The notes under the pieces were generated by a model. The model was given only the letters and a program-made list of their open reading frames with translations. It was not told the DNA's origin and did no database searches. The position numbers were made by a program, and so were the translations under genes. Below are positions 54,930 through 64,000 of a stretch of DNA of 64,000 nt, one piece after another. Each line of letters begins with the position of its first letter. Within the stretch, counting starts at the first letter, position 1. Source of the DNA: Chrysopilus asiliformis (taxonomy: Eukaryota; Arthropoda; Insecta; Diptera; Rhagionidae); contig OZ035962.1 in the NCBI GenBank assembly GCA_964034945.1, positions 90,937,650-91,001,649 of the forward strand. Reading direction: 5' to 3'.

Positions 54930-57900
54930 ATTAAGCGATTTCTGGGCATCGTTGAGATTGCCCAAACAGCGGTTTCTGAATCAGTCGCGCCTATGATCAC
55001 AGCCTTCTCTGTTATTGATGCGTTGCAAACCTTATAAATGTCGCAACGCCATATCTGGATCGTAATCCAAGTAATAACGTAGACATTGGCGAAAAATACC
55101 TTAATTTCAGAGATACAAAGCTAAAGTTTTCTGAGGGTTAATTGGTTTTTGGTTTTGGTGATTAAACTTTGAAAATTTTGTTCCGATCTTGGTTTCTAAA
55201 ATTTGGTTCTGATTTTTTTTTTTTGTTTTGGTTCGGTTCGTCCAGCTTCGTTCGATTTATGGTTTGGTTTTGGTTTACAGAAGTATCAATGGTTCAGTTC
55301 AAAAAACCGGGTTTAGTCTCTGTTAATGAATCCCGACTTGAGGAGGTTCAATTTCGCTTCGAGGTGCATTTCTTTCCTTACGAAATTTAAAAAATGAACA
55401 CGGCTTTTTTCAAAAGATGTTTCGCAGTTTTTTTAAGTAGGTTAAAAAATTCTTCTGAGTTTTTTTTTTGTTTTCTAGCTAAGAATATAATAACGGTTGG
55501 AAAAGAATTTTTAAACGCAACTTTTTGTATTTGTTTGGTTCGTTAAATTCGTATATGTGTAAGCTCTTGAATACTTTCGTTTTCGAAGAAATATGCTACC
55601 TGTTTCCTAAAAAAATTATTTAAAAAAAATTTAAATTGATCTTTGTTGCATTTATTGTTATTCTAAGCATTATTTTGTTTTGTAACCATCGTATTAAAGT
55701 ATAAAGCGATGACTTGAGATTGCTTAATTTCTTTGAACTTTGAAGAGCCGCACCTTTCTAACAGAACCGACAAGTCTTATGTGATCTCATCTATCTTATC
55801 ATATCGCAAATAGAAATAAAGAAACTTAACAAAGACGACTGAAGAAAAATAAAACAAATTCGCAAGCGTTAAAGCCGCATTCTGGGCACGTCATTCGATG
55901 TGGTTCCATGGTCACATAAAACTCTTTTTTCGTGAATTTCGCAGAAAACATTCCATCTGGATGAGTCGAAATCCAGGTTTTTTGAGTCTGGAACGAGTTG
56001 ATGTCGCGTCCACTAATTCAACCAGGCAACTGGCGGTATGAAATATGCGAATGTGTGAGGATTTTGCTTGGTTTTATGTTTCCATTTAACTCTGCTAAAA
56101 TCATAGCATCACATCAGCTTCAGTAATATATATATTTGTGTGTATACTCTATATAGATATCCATTTTATAAATCTAACTCTGGGTCACACTATATGGGCT
56201 TTAAAGTGGCTGCACTATAAACATTGGAAATACCAAAAAATTTGGTATTTATGGATGTTGCACTCGCAAACGATGTCTCCTAATGGCCGGATGTTAATTT
56301 CTTTCTATTTATGTTATTTTTCGATTGCGGGGCATTAATAAAAATGTCGACGAAAAGAAATTAATGAAATTTGGTCTTAGGAAACCGGGAGTGAAATAGG
56401 AAATTTTACCAATGCTTTTATGTTCGCATAGCAAAATTCTTTCACCGGGATAGATTTTTGCAGATTGGAAAATTTTGGTTTCCTTTTTGTACAACAATTG
56501 AAAATTACTTTTTTTTGTCCTTTTGTGTTTATTCGACAATAAGACACATACGTCAACCTAAAGAAAAAACATTACTCGAATTAACTCGAGCTCACACATT
56601 TTTACGACTAATAAGAAAGTAGATCCCAAAATTAATTAAAAGACTGGAAACTTTTTTGTGTCTATTTTGTGACCACATAAACTCGCCAAAAACACAAAAA
56701 AAAATCATAAAGAAATCAAAATCCATGATTGTAAGCACGGCGCTAAGGAAGGATCTCCATACATAAGCATTTTTCTAGAACATATAAAAGCAATCTGCAA
56801 AGAGGTGGCCACGGTCTAATTTCATTTTGGCCCTTTTTCGTGCGGTTTAATATTCGCCTTTTTCTAAAAAAAAATTTCTTCGCATCGGCGAGACAGCATA
56901 AAATCAGATTTTGGTGTGGCAAACTTCTTTCTACAGATCGGCTGAGTAATGTTTAAGGATTTTAACTACAGAAACAATACTGGACTGTTGTGAGTGTAGT
57001 GTAGTCGCAATTTGCCGACTATGAAACCAAAAGGACGGCCATATCCAGTGGTTGCATGAATTACGGGCTGAACTTTTCGTGCAGTTCGTTTTGGCCACTG
57101 CTGCTTATGGTTCTACTGCTGTCTCAGTGTTAAGGAACATTAATTATGAAATTCAAAAATTTATGTTGCTATTTGCTTGTTTCCATGAAATAAAATTATG
57201 ATTCTGCGAAAACTATTGCAGACGAAAATCTATGGTAGATTTGGGTAAAAAAATGTGAAAAAAAGATTGTGGGGTGGATTTCTACATTTTTATGCGACTA
57301 TGTTATGCTCAGGATTTAATTTATTTGTAAAAAGTTAATTAAAGTTACTAATTTTTTGCACATAAGCGTCAAAAGGGAAAAAAACCCTGATAAAAAGAAA
57401 AAAATTACCCAAAAGCCGCTTTTTAAGATAAAATCGTTGACGAATTATTTTTATGAGAAAACTAGCATCCGTAGCCGGCTTCAACCACACATAAGTGTGA
57501 ACAAGAAAAATAATAAGGTATGGTATAGTGAATGGTATGGTGAAGAAAGGTGCTGAGCTGAGCCTTAGCACGATTACTAGACTCTAAGGTCCATAATGCA
57601 CCTTCTAAGAAGCCGTGGGAAAGTTATTCCTTGATGATCCTGTCATGAATGCTAAAATGTTCTTCAGTTTTGCGGCGGATCCAGATCCTGAAAGAAGTAC
57701 TGGCCCAAAAGCTTAAGTCTGGCTCTTAAGTCTTGCAAAAAGGCTTTTCCGAATTTAGATAACAAAAATTGACCCTGACAGATAAACTTCTTCTTACAGA
57801 TCGGCTAAGTAAACAGTCAAAAAAGCGAGCTAAACACAAGCTGTTAAAAATACAAACAGCTGGCAGAAAACTTGAAATTCGGTTGGGTAAGAAAACTCTT

Positions 57901-57945
57901 TTTTCACTGTTATCTTTGAAAAAAGTAAGAAACTCCTCGAATAAA
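54930..57945. other. No recognisable gene; TG-rich patch
   Basis: 55145-55280 is strongly T/G-rich (TTTTGGTTTTGG runs). CTTCTTTCTACAGATCGGCT at about 56926 and CTTCTTCTTACAGATCGGCT at 57786 are near repeats of unknown kind. Frames under 80 codons carry no motif. Confidence 0.45.
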
Positions 57946-57951
57946 AACCAA

Positions 57952-58272
57952 TCATACTAATATATAAAAATGAGTTGGTGTCTGTCTGTCTGTCTGTTCC
58001 CCTTTCACACAAAAACGGCTGAACCGATTGACTTGAAATTTGGCATGAGTGTCTGTGGTAGTTCTGATTCCAACACAGGCATACGGAAAAGTAGCGCAAG
58101 GGGTGGGGGGAGTAAGGGGAGGGGTAAAGTGATCTCGAAACTTAGTTTTCCCTCTATGTTACTCTTTCGCGGGGAAACTACTGAACCGATTGGCCTGAAG
58201 TTTAGCTCCAACATAGACCATAAAAAAAAAATTGAGAAAACTTTACCCGGCAACGACGGGTATGCAAGCTAG
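57952..58272 (+). mobile_element. Non-autonomous Helitron, copy 3
   Basis: Preceded by A, starts TCATACTAATATATAAAAAT; GTCTGTCTGTCTGTCTGTTC microsatellite; CGATTGACTTGAAATTTGGC; ends CCCGgcaacgaCGGG, TATGCAAGCTAG, followed by T. 321 bp, collinear with copies 1 and 2 and closest to copy 1 in its terminal 12 bases. The frames on both strands (100 and 82 codons) come from the repeat and are not genes. Confidence 0.9.
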
Positions 58273-58279
58273 TTTACAT

Positions 58280-60015
58280 TAAAAATAACTTAAAATTGGT
58301 GTTCGTCGGGGCAGTGTTGCTACACAAATCCAACGGCAATTAGGCTTTTCCGACGAAAACCATTTTTAAATTTACTCGGATGGTTATTTGATCCTTTTTA
58401 CAGGGTTTTTTTTTTAAAAAGAAATTTAATTGATTTTTTAGCCGTTGGTTTTGCAAAATTTTTAATACAATAATAAAAATACTAAATAACAATTTTCTTG
58501 AAATTCTCATATCCTCTCTGTTTTTTAATTAAACTTTCGATTGCCGTGACTTATATTTATATAACAAAGTATTACTATTATCATGTCAATAAACTAGTAA
58601 GCAAAAAAAAACACACAAATAGAAAAACAAGTATTTGAATCCCTTCATAATATATTGGCAATCTTCTAAAGTATCATCTTTGGGATCAGGGGCTTCCTTC
58701 CACTACACTTCAATTTTCACATATTTATCCCTATCTTGATGCGGAAAAGATTGTGATATCGAATTTCGTGATAAAATTTATCATCTTCGAGAACAAGAAC
58801 AACAGATAATGCCACACACAACAGAATCATACGATATCGTAACAGAAAACACAGCGTAACTGAAAAAAAACTTATTATATCTATAGATACTCATAAATGG
58901 GATTGAGTCGGTATAAACGTCAGAATGTAGCACATATCCAATATAGACGCACTGGGAGTATGGGAAAAAAATACAAAATATGAAAGAAAAAAAACATTGA
59001 AAAGAAAAATAATTTTGTCACTGAGGCCTTTCTTCTTTCTGTCTAAGAGAGAGTGGAGTCGTGGCAAAATGGTAAGATGATGCTTCGAGTCTACAAGTAT
59101 CTGCCATATATTTATAGATGTGTTTATAGATTATGTCTAATGCTACTCGATTTAGAAGAATCCCCTCATGTATTTGTCGAAGACTTTATTCGCACTTTTT
59201 TTATTATTAAAACGGATATAGCTTGGTGTTTGCGTACAATAATCGTTTTTTACTCAATTTTTTTCCTTTATCTGTGTATAGTACGTATTCTTGACTTTTT
59301 TTCTATTTATGCTGGTAAAGGAGATGTCCTCAACTTCAGTGAAAAACCAGTGAAACCCTACTACTTTATGCTTGTTATATCATTACACCATTTAAGATGA
59401 CGGCGAGTCGTTAAAGAAATGTGACTTTGAAAACCAAGTCGGTTGCCTAAATAAAGTATAATAGAAATCCAGCAAAAAATATCCCTATATCCATATAATC
59501 TATATGGACTGTACTCGAGGGACTGTGATGTTATTTTTTCCATTTTCTGAAATAGCGAAATGACGACAAAGATGATGATGACAACGACGTTAAATAAGAT
59601 GACGAGACAAAAGCGACATTAGAGGAATGAAGACCATAGCTAATGCTAGAACTTGGCTTGTCTTCAATCTCTGTCAGACGGAGAGTTTCTTTGCATGCAT
59701 AAAAAACACTCATAAAATTTCTAAATAAGTTTTAGCAAGTGTTTGCAATTTTGTAATTAGAGACCCCGCTGATTTAGTTTGTCCTACAACCTGACATATT
59801 AATCTGCTATCTGCCTTCTTTCTAATAAAAATGTGGTCAAAACTTCTTGCAAGTCCAAAAAAAGCTATAAAGTTAGTTTTTGATTGGGCAAAAATTACAT
59901 CGATTGACAATTTGGCTAATTATTATGGAAACTGCATCGAAATTTGGTTCAATCTCTCATCCGATAGCAGTCAAATACGTACGTACATAAATAGAAAAAA
60001 ATAGTAAATCTAACT
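58280..60015. other. No recognisable gene
   Basis: At 58313, CAGTGTTGCTACACAAATCC looks like a hAT-type end but has no partner. The 115-codon frame at 59053-59400 starts with ATG and is rich in aromatic and hydrophobic residues; I recognise no family and judge it chance. Confidence 0.4.
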
Positions 60016-60021
60016 ATTTAA

Positions 60022-60349
60022 CACTCTAACTGCCACGTCAGTCAAAAAGACCTGACACCTAACTGTGCACAACAGCCACAATGAAAATTTTTAAAATGGT
60101 AATGTTTTTTTGGGACTGACAACTTAGGCCCGTTTGCGCGTATTATTCTTAAAAAATTAAGTTGTGGTTAGCCTACTTAAACCGTAGAAATTCTTCGACT
60201 TAAATTTTTTAAGTTGTACATAAGTTGCTAAGTTTTGTTGGTGCAAATGGCACTAAATGACTGACAACTAAATGACTGACAACTAAATGACTGGCAACTG
60301 ACAACTAAATATACGAAAAAGGCTTAAAACTGTCGTGGCAGTTACAGTG
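60022..60349. mobile_element. TTAA-flanked MITE (piggyBac-like)
   Basis: Left CACTCTAACTGCCACGTCAG; right end inverted is CACTGTAACTGCCACGACAG: 18 of 20 bases agree. TTAA lies at 60018-60021 and 60350-60353. TTAA duplication is the mark of piggyBac, and some piggyBac elements begin CACT. 328 bp, no transposase. The interior near 60253-60315 has a 15-bp direct repeat (AACTAAATGACTGAC). Its insertion separates AGTAAATCTAACTA on the left from ACTATTACTAAAATAGT on the right, which belong to the neighbouring foldback family. Confidence 0.85.
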
Positions 60350-60364
60350 TTAATGGAGAATTGT

Positions 60365-60537
60365 GACTATTACTAAAATAGTTAATTTTAATTACAAAAA
60401 TTGTCAAAATCAGATATTTTCATAGTAAATTTAACTACTTGGGAATAAAAATTTACTACTTTGTGGTTAAATTGATTATTTCGTTAATAAAATTAACTAT
60501 TTTGTAATTGAAATTTACTATTTTATTAGTAATAGTC
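60365..60537. repeat. Foldback element, 173 bp
   Basis: GACTATTACTAAAATAGTTA, ATTTTAATTACAAAA on the left pairs with the right arm ending ACTATTTTATTAGTAATAGT, C. Between them AAATTTACTA and TTAACTA words repeat. Arms about 36 bp. No coding capacity. Confidence 0.7.
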
Positions 60538-60539
60538 TC

Positions 60540-62590
60540 GATCCTTCAAGATTTAACTTCTTTTCGGTGCGTGTGATGAAGATCCAGCCGTTAGATTCTC
60601 GGGATCGCAATTTGATGCTTCCTATCAAAAATGTCGCCAGTTTTACTCACAGTTAATTTAATTTTCTCGATCTCTAGAATTTTTAATAATTTCATTTGAA
60701 TAATTTCGTGCTATAGTTTATATTGAAGACTCAAATGTTCTGTAAGGAAATTGCTTTTTTATCAAAAGTTGTCCAGGTAGTGATTTTTGGATTTTTTTTT
60801 CGTGTTTTTTAAACGTATTTATATAAAATACTTTATTGGAATTTCTCGGCTTATAGGTCTGCAAAAACAAAACATAATATATACTTTAACCCGGCAATAA
60901 TGGATTCAGATTTTAGTAAATTCCAAAAACTTTCTAAAAATAACAACTCACGTATAGCTTTTTTTAAAAGTTTTAAAGCAAATTTTTTTTTATATACACT
61001 AGAGACATATAAAAATCTACCATTAAGAACTCACGATCCCAAAATCCCATTCTCATCTCTACAGCAAACTGGATTCAATCATTTTTCCGAGACGAAAAAC
61101 TTTCGTTCTCTGAAGCGTGAATGATGGAATGTCTCCAGACGAAGACGTTATTGTAAACCATCTCCAACCTCTTGGGGTATTAGGTATCAATCTTAATATT
61201 ATATATTGGCAAATGGGAAGCAAAAAGTAGTCCAGCCACTCGTTAAGTGTGTTTACTGGGACAGCTAATTTTCAGGTATTTATTTTCCCGCTAACATGTA
61301 CGAGGTGGTCCTGGTTGTAATTTGTACCCCCATTCAGGTATACCTACTGACAAAAAGAAGATCAAATTACCATGATATAATGCACATATTTGGAAACGAT
61401 TAATCCCTACGATAAAAGATACAATAACTAATACGAGTATTACCCTATGATGCCTATACGATTACCTACATATGTACCTTTGATCTAAAAAGGGTTAAGG
61501 TCAATAGATTGAAAATTCATACACAAACGCTTGATATGGTCATTATTGGTGGTTTACTCTTAAGCAACAATCGATGATGTAAAATCCCGGGCAGATGAAA
61601 ATCTGTTGAGTTGTTTAGAATCGAAATGTAAATTATGTAAATAGCCTCAGGTGACTAAGGTCACACACGAACAATTGTGTTAACACTTAAGTCTAGTGTT
61701 TGTCGATTTCAAGTGCTAAAGAAATTATAGGTTTTGCCACAATGGCAATGGTGTTATGCTAACCATGTTGGCAATGTTTGCAAATTGATTTGAAAAGCTT
61801 AACTCGTTACTTTACTATTATCTTAAGACAGCAAAATATATGTATTCAAATAGAATTGTGTATACTTTTAAAGAAAAATTTGATTGTTTTGATATATGTT
61901 AACGGATGTTTTCTTTTTATTTCTTTGCAGGTATGTTAAATTGGAGGAGTGCCTATGCTAACAATTACCAGTTGAGTGTTTGGACCAAATTTCACATTTT
62001 AGGATTTGTATACTTTTTCGCATTTTGTCTTTCACCAATTAAAATAAAATTTCTCTGGAAGAAAATTTGATAATTTAAAGTGCCATAAAAATAATTACAA
62101 TAAACTCGTAATATTAACTTAGAAAAAAAATTTACGAAATTTTTTCAAAAATCATGAAATTAGATCATAAAATTTATAAAAAATTTCATAAAATATCGAA
62201 ATTTTTAAAAGAAAATTTTTACTCACAAATTCAATGGAAGTGCCCCCCTCTGGTTTATCAATTTCAAAAAATACGCTACGCTTTCGCGAAAAAAAAAAAC
62301 GAAATGAGAGGTGTGTGTTCATGGGTGGTTCCAAAAATCTTCAAATCTGAGTAATTTTTTAAATATAAATTTTGCGGAATAAATTCTGAGTAAAATTCTG
62401 GCAAAAACTACTAATGAAAATGGTATCAAAATTTTGACGTGCCGTATTTTATGTACATCCTCATAAAAGATTAGATTTTAATGTAGAAAACGTCTAAAAA
62501 GGCCTGAAAAACTACAAACTTTTTCAGTTTTTTTTTTGTGATCAATTTTGCAGGATAACGCTTTGCTTGTTAAAAGTTTGTAGTAAGCCT
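60540..62590. other. No recognisable gene
   Basis: Unique-looking A+T-rich DNA. TTTCTTTGCAG at 61920-61930 looks like a 3' splice site, but the bases after it do not open a useful frame. Confidence 0.45.
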
Positions 62591-62699
62591 TCTTAAGGTA
62601 TTATCCCACATAAATTCAAATGGTTTGAAAATTGTGAAAATGAGGAAAAAAGAACGATATATCAGTGATTCATAGAAAGTGAAATTGACATAAAAACTG

Positions 62700-63143
62700 C
62701 GCGAGCAGAGAAATTTTCAAAAATCCTAATTTTTTTCAAATATGTTGAGAACTATTGAAGATACGTAAAAACTGTTAAAGCTGTAGAAAGCTTTATATCC
62801 TTTAAATTTTTCTCAAAAGCGTACAGATTCGAGAAATTGTCAAAAAACCGCCTTTTTTCTAAGGTACCCGTTATTGCTACCGCCACTTTTCCAAAATGAT
62901 AGAAAACTACGATTTTCGTAAAACTTATTTACAAAAAATTTCATGTCGCTAAGTCAAAGTGTTCTTGAGCTATTTAAGATACATGAAACGGACAGACCGA
63001 CAGACAGATGCACGGATATCCTCATAATTTTGCCTGAAAAGGATTCCGTACTGATCAGAAATTTTCTATTTGCCCTCGTTCTCGAGTCGGTCTCGGTCAT
63101 AAATACAATACTTTCCTTCTATAGCAGAGGAAAGTAAAAAAAA
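62700..63143 (-). mobile_element. Helentron-like family B, most complete copy
   Basis: Reversed: A/T run, ACTTTCCTCTGCTATAGAAG, GAAAGTATTGT (a hairpin pairing ACTTTC with GAAAGT), GACCGAGACCGACTCGAGAA, microsatellite CTGTCTGTCGGTCTGTCC, CTTAAATAGCTCAAG, GCGACATGAAATTTTT and a single module. Nested in the TTA-flanked element. Confidence 0.72.
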
Positions 63144-63266
63144 ATGTTGCGTATATTATCGGAAAAACTATTTTTCTTTTATTGTTTACAGAAAACTAGA
63201 CGAGTTGAGAAAGGAATTTAATTTTTGTACGCGTTTGTTGGCCCAACAATTAAAATAAAAGTTTGG

Positions 63267-63628
63267 TTTTTATACCCGTATGGTGAAACCAAAGCGTATA
63301 CTAACTTTGCCTTACCGTTTGTAACGCAAAAATCCCGTCATCACACACAAAAATGAATCACACCAGTGTGTTTAGAATGATAAAAATAATTAAATTTTGC
63401 ATGTCCGTCCGTCTGTCCGTCTGTCCGTCTGTCTGTCCGTCTGTCTGTCTGTCCGCCCGTCTGTGGCGCGGATAGCGGGCGCACGGATTGAGCTACAGAC
63501 TTGAAATTTTGCACAGATCCGTTTTTCGTAAAATGCGAGGCTAAGTTCGTTAATTAGAAAAATGGACCATTAGGGGGGGTACCCCCCATACGAACGAAAA
63601 CGTTTTTTGTGAATATCTCAAAAACGGT
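63267..63628 (+). mobile_element. Helentron-like family D, 5' part
   Basis: TTTTTATACCCGTATGGTGA through TTTGCCTTACCGTTTGTAAC, a microsatellite of about 60 bp of GTCC/GTCT units, GGCGCACGGATTGAGCTACA, GACTTGAAATTTTGCACAGA and GGCTAAGTTCGTTAATTAG to ATCTCAAAAACGG. It stops abruptly at about 63628; the second half, including hairpin and 3' end, is missing. Confidence 0.78.
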
Positions 63629-63819
63629 AATTTTTCACGTAAATTTTTCACAACTTGGTCTTAAATTCAATAATTTTCTTCAATTTTAAGTTCAATTTCG
63701 TTCTGAAGTTTATCCAAACACATGTATTTAGCTCTGTCTTACTAATAAAAATTTCCCATTTACCATTTTAGGCTTAATTTCCAGACAATTTGAACTTATG
63801 TGGGATAATACCTTTAATC

Positions 63820-64000
63820 TAGAAATTCTGGCACTTAAATAATTTTAGTATCACGAAAGTTTCTATGATTGGTTGATGCAAACGGTTCTTAAGATATTTT
63901 TTTTTCACCTTAAGATGTCTCCTTGAAACTTTAAATCAACAGCAAAATGCTATTGCTTCGCATAATTTCCAACTAACTTGACACACATATGCTAAACATC
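63820..64000. other. No feature to the right edge
   Basis: A+T-rich, no paired repeats or open frames of note. Confidence 0.5.

Larger units (their letters stand above)
62596..63813. mobile_element. TTA-flanked 1.2-kb TIR element with nested repeats
   Basis: Left AGGTATTATCCCACATAAAT, TCAAATGG; right end inverted AGGTATTATCCCACATAAGT, TCAAATTG: about 26 of 28 bases agree. TTA lies at 62593-62595 and 63814-63816. Target and AGGT start resemble family H. Most of the interior is made of two other repeats: family B (62700-63143, minus) and a family D 5' part (63267-63628). The element's own sequence is only the outer 100-200 bp per side, so the original was a MITE. Confidence 0.78.

Noticed and set aside
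58312..58335. hAT end CAGTGTTGCTACACAA
   Set aside because: No inverted partner or target duplication was found.
59053..59400. 115-codon ATG frame rich in aromatic residues
   Set aside because: Looks membrane-like, but no family resemblance and ordinary A+T-driven composition.
61919..61935. 3' splice site before an exon
   Set aside because: TTTCTTTGCAG is a good acceptor match but the following sequence has no useful open frame or donor.

Overview
The window is eukaryotic, repeat-rich DNA, roughly two-thirds A+T by eye, and most likely from an insect. I favour a dipteran: there is a DD41D (rosa-type) mariner transposase remnant, several repeat families have the layout of Drosophila DINE-1/Helentron-associated elements, and the other elements (hAT, pogo-like, piggyBac-like, PIF/Harbinger-like MITEs, tRNA-headed SINEs) are the usual mix in insect introns and intergenic DNA. 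The host order is inference. I found no complete host protein gene, no true tRNA or rRNA gene, no CRISPR array and no operon. Nearly all the open frames are short chance frames in A+T-rich or microsatellite DNA.

Layout. 1-1160: weak open frames at the edge, then featureless DNA. 1160-3175: a cluster of a decayed hAT element, a rosa-type mariner with both ends, a Helitron and a foldback element. 6290-13810: Helentron-like fragments, a second Helitron, hAT remnants, a TIR element that splits a Helentron-like copy, and a long CTGT/CCGT microsatellite. 15690-18400: further Helentron-like copies and a 68-bp pogo-like MITE. 20360-21350: a TTA-target MITE beside a nearly intact Helentron-like copy. 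26150-29330: short tandem arrays, a 264-bp foldback and a chimera of two Helentron-like families. 31180-36420: a CCGGTT-rich hAT MITE, two further inverted-repeat regions, a tRNA-like sequence and the 3' end of a non-LTR retrotransposon. 38060-43800: Helentron-like and hAT remnants and a SINE. 44159-46910: a 2-kb nested hAT with exact 8-bp target duplications, followed by a second hAT MITE. 47950-51010: inverted-repeat MITEs, a 122-bp tandem array, a hairpin with arms of about 120 bp, a TTA MITE and a Helentron-like copy. 57950-64000: the third Helitron, a TTAA-flanked MITE, and a 1.2-kb TTA-flanked element carrying two nested repeats.

What stands out is the relation between the repeats. Canonical Helitrons and several Helentron-like families share one module: a CTGT-type microsatellite next to a GACTTGAAATTT word. 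Two hAT-like families share a GC-rich near-palindrome, (G)CGCCGCAGGCGAAA, seen about 17 times. A SINE tail shares a short word with the 3' end of the non-LTR fragment. Nesting gives a relative age order: rosa, Helitron and Helentron-like copies lie beside or inside one another. Nothing here amounts to a new host pathway; the novelty is in transposable-element architecture.
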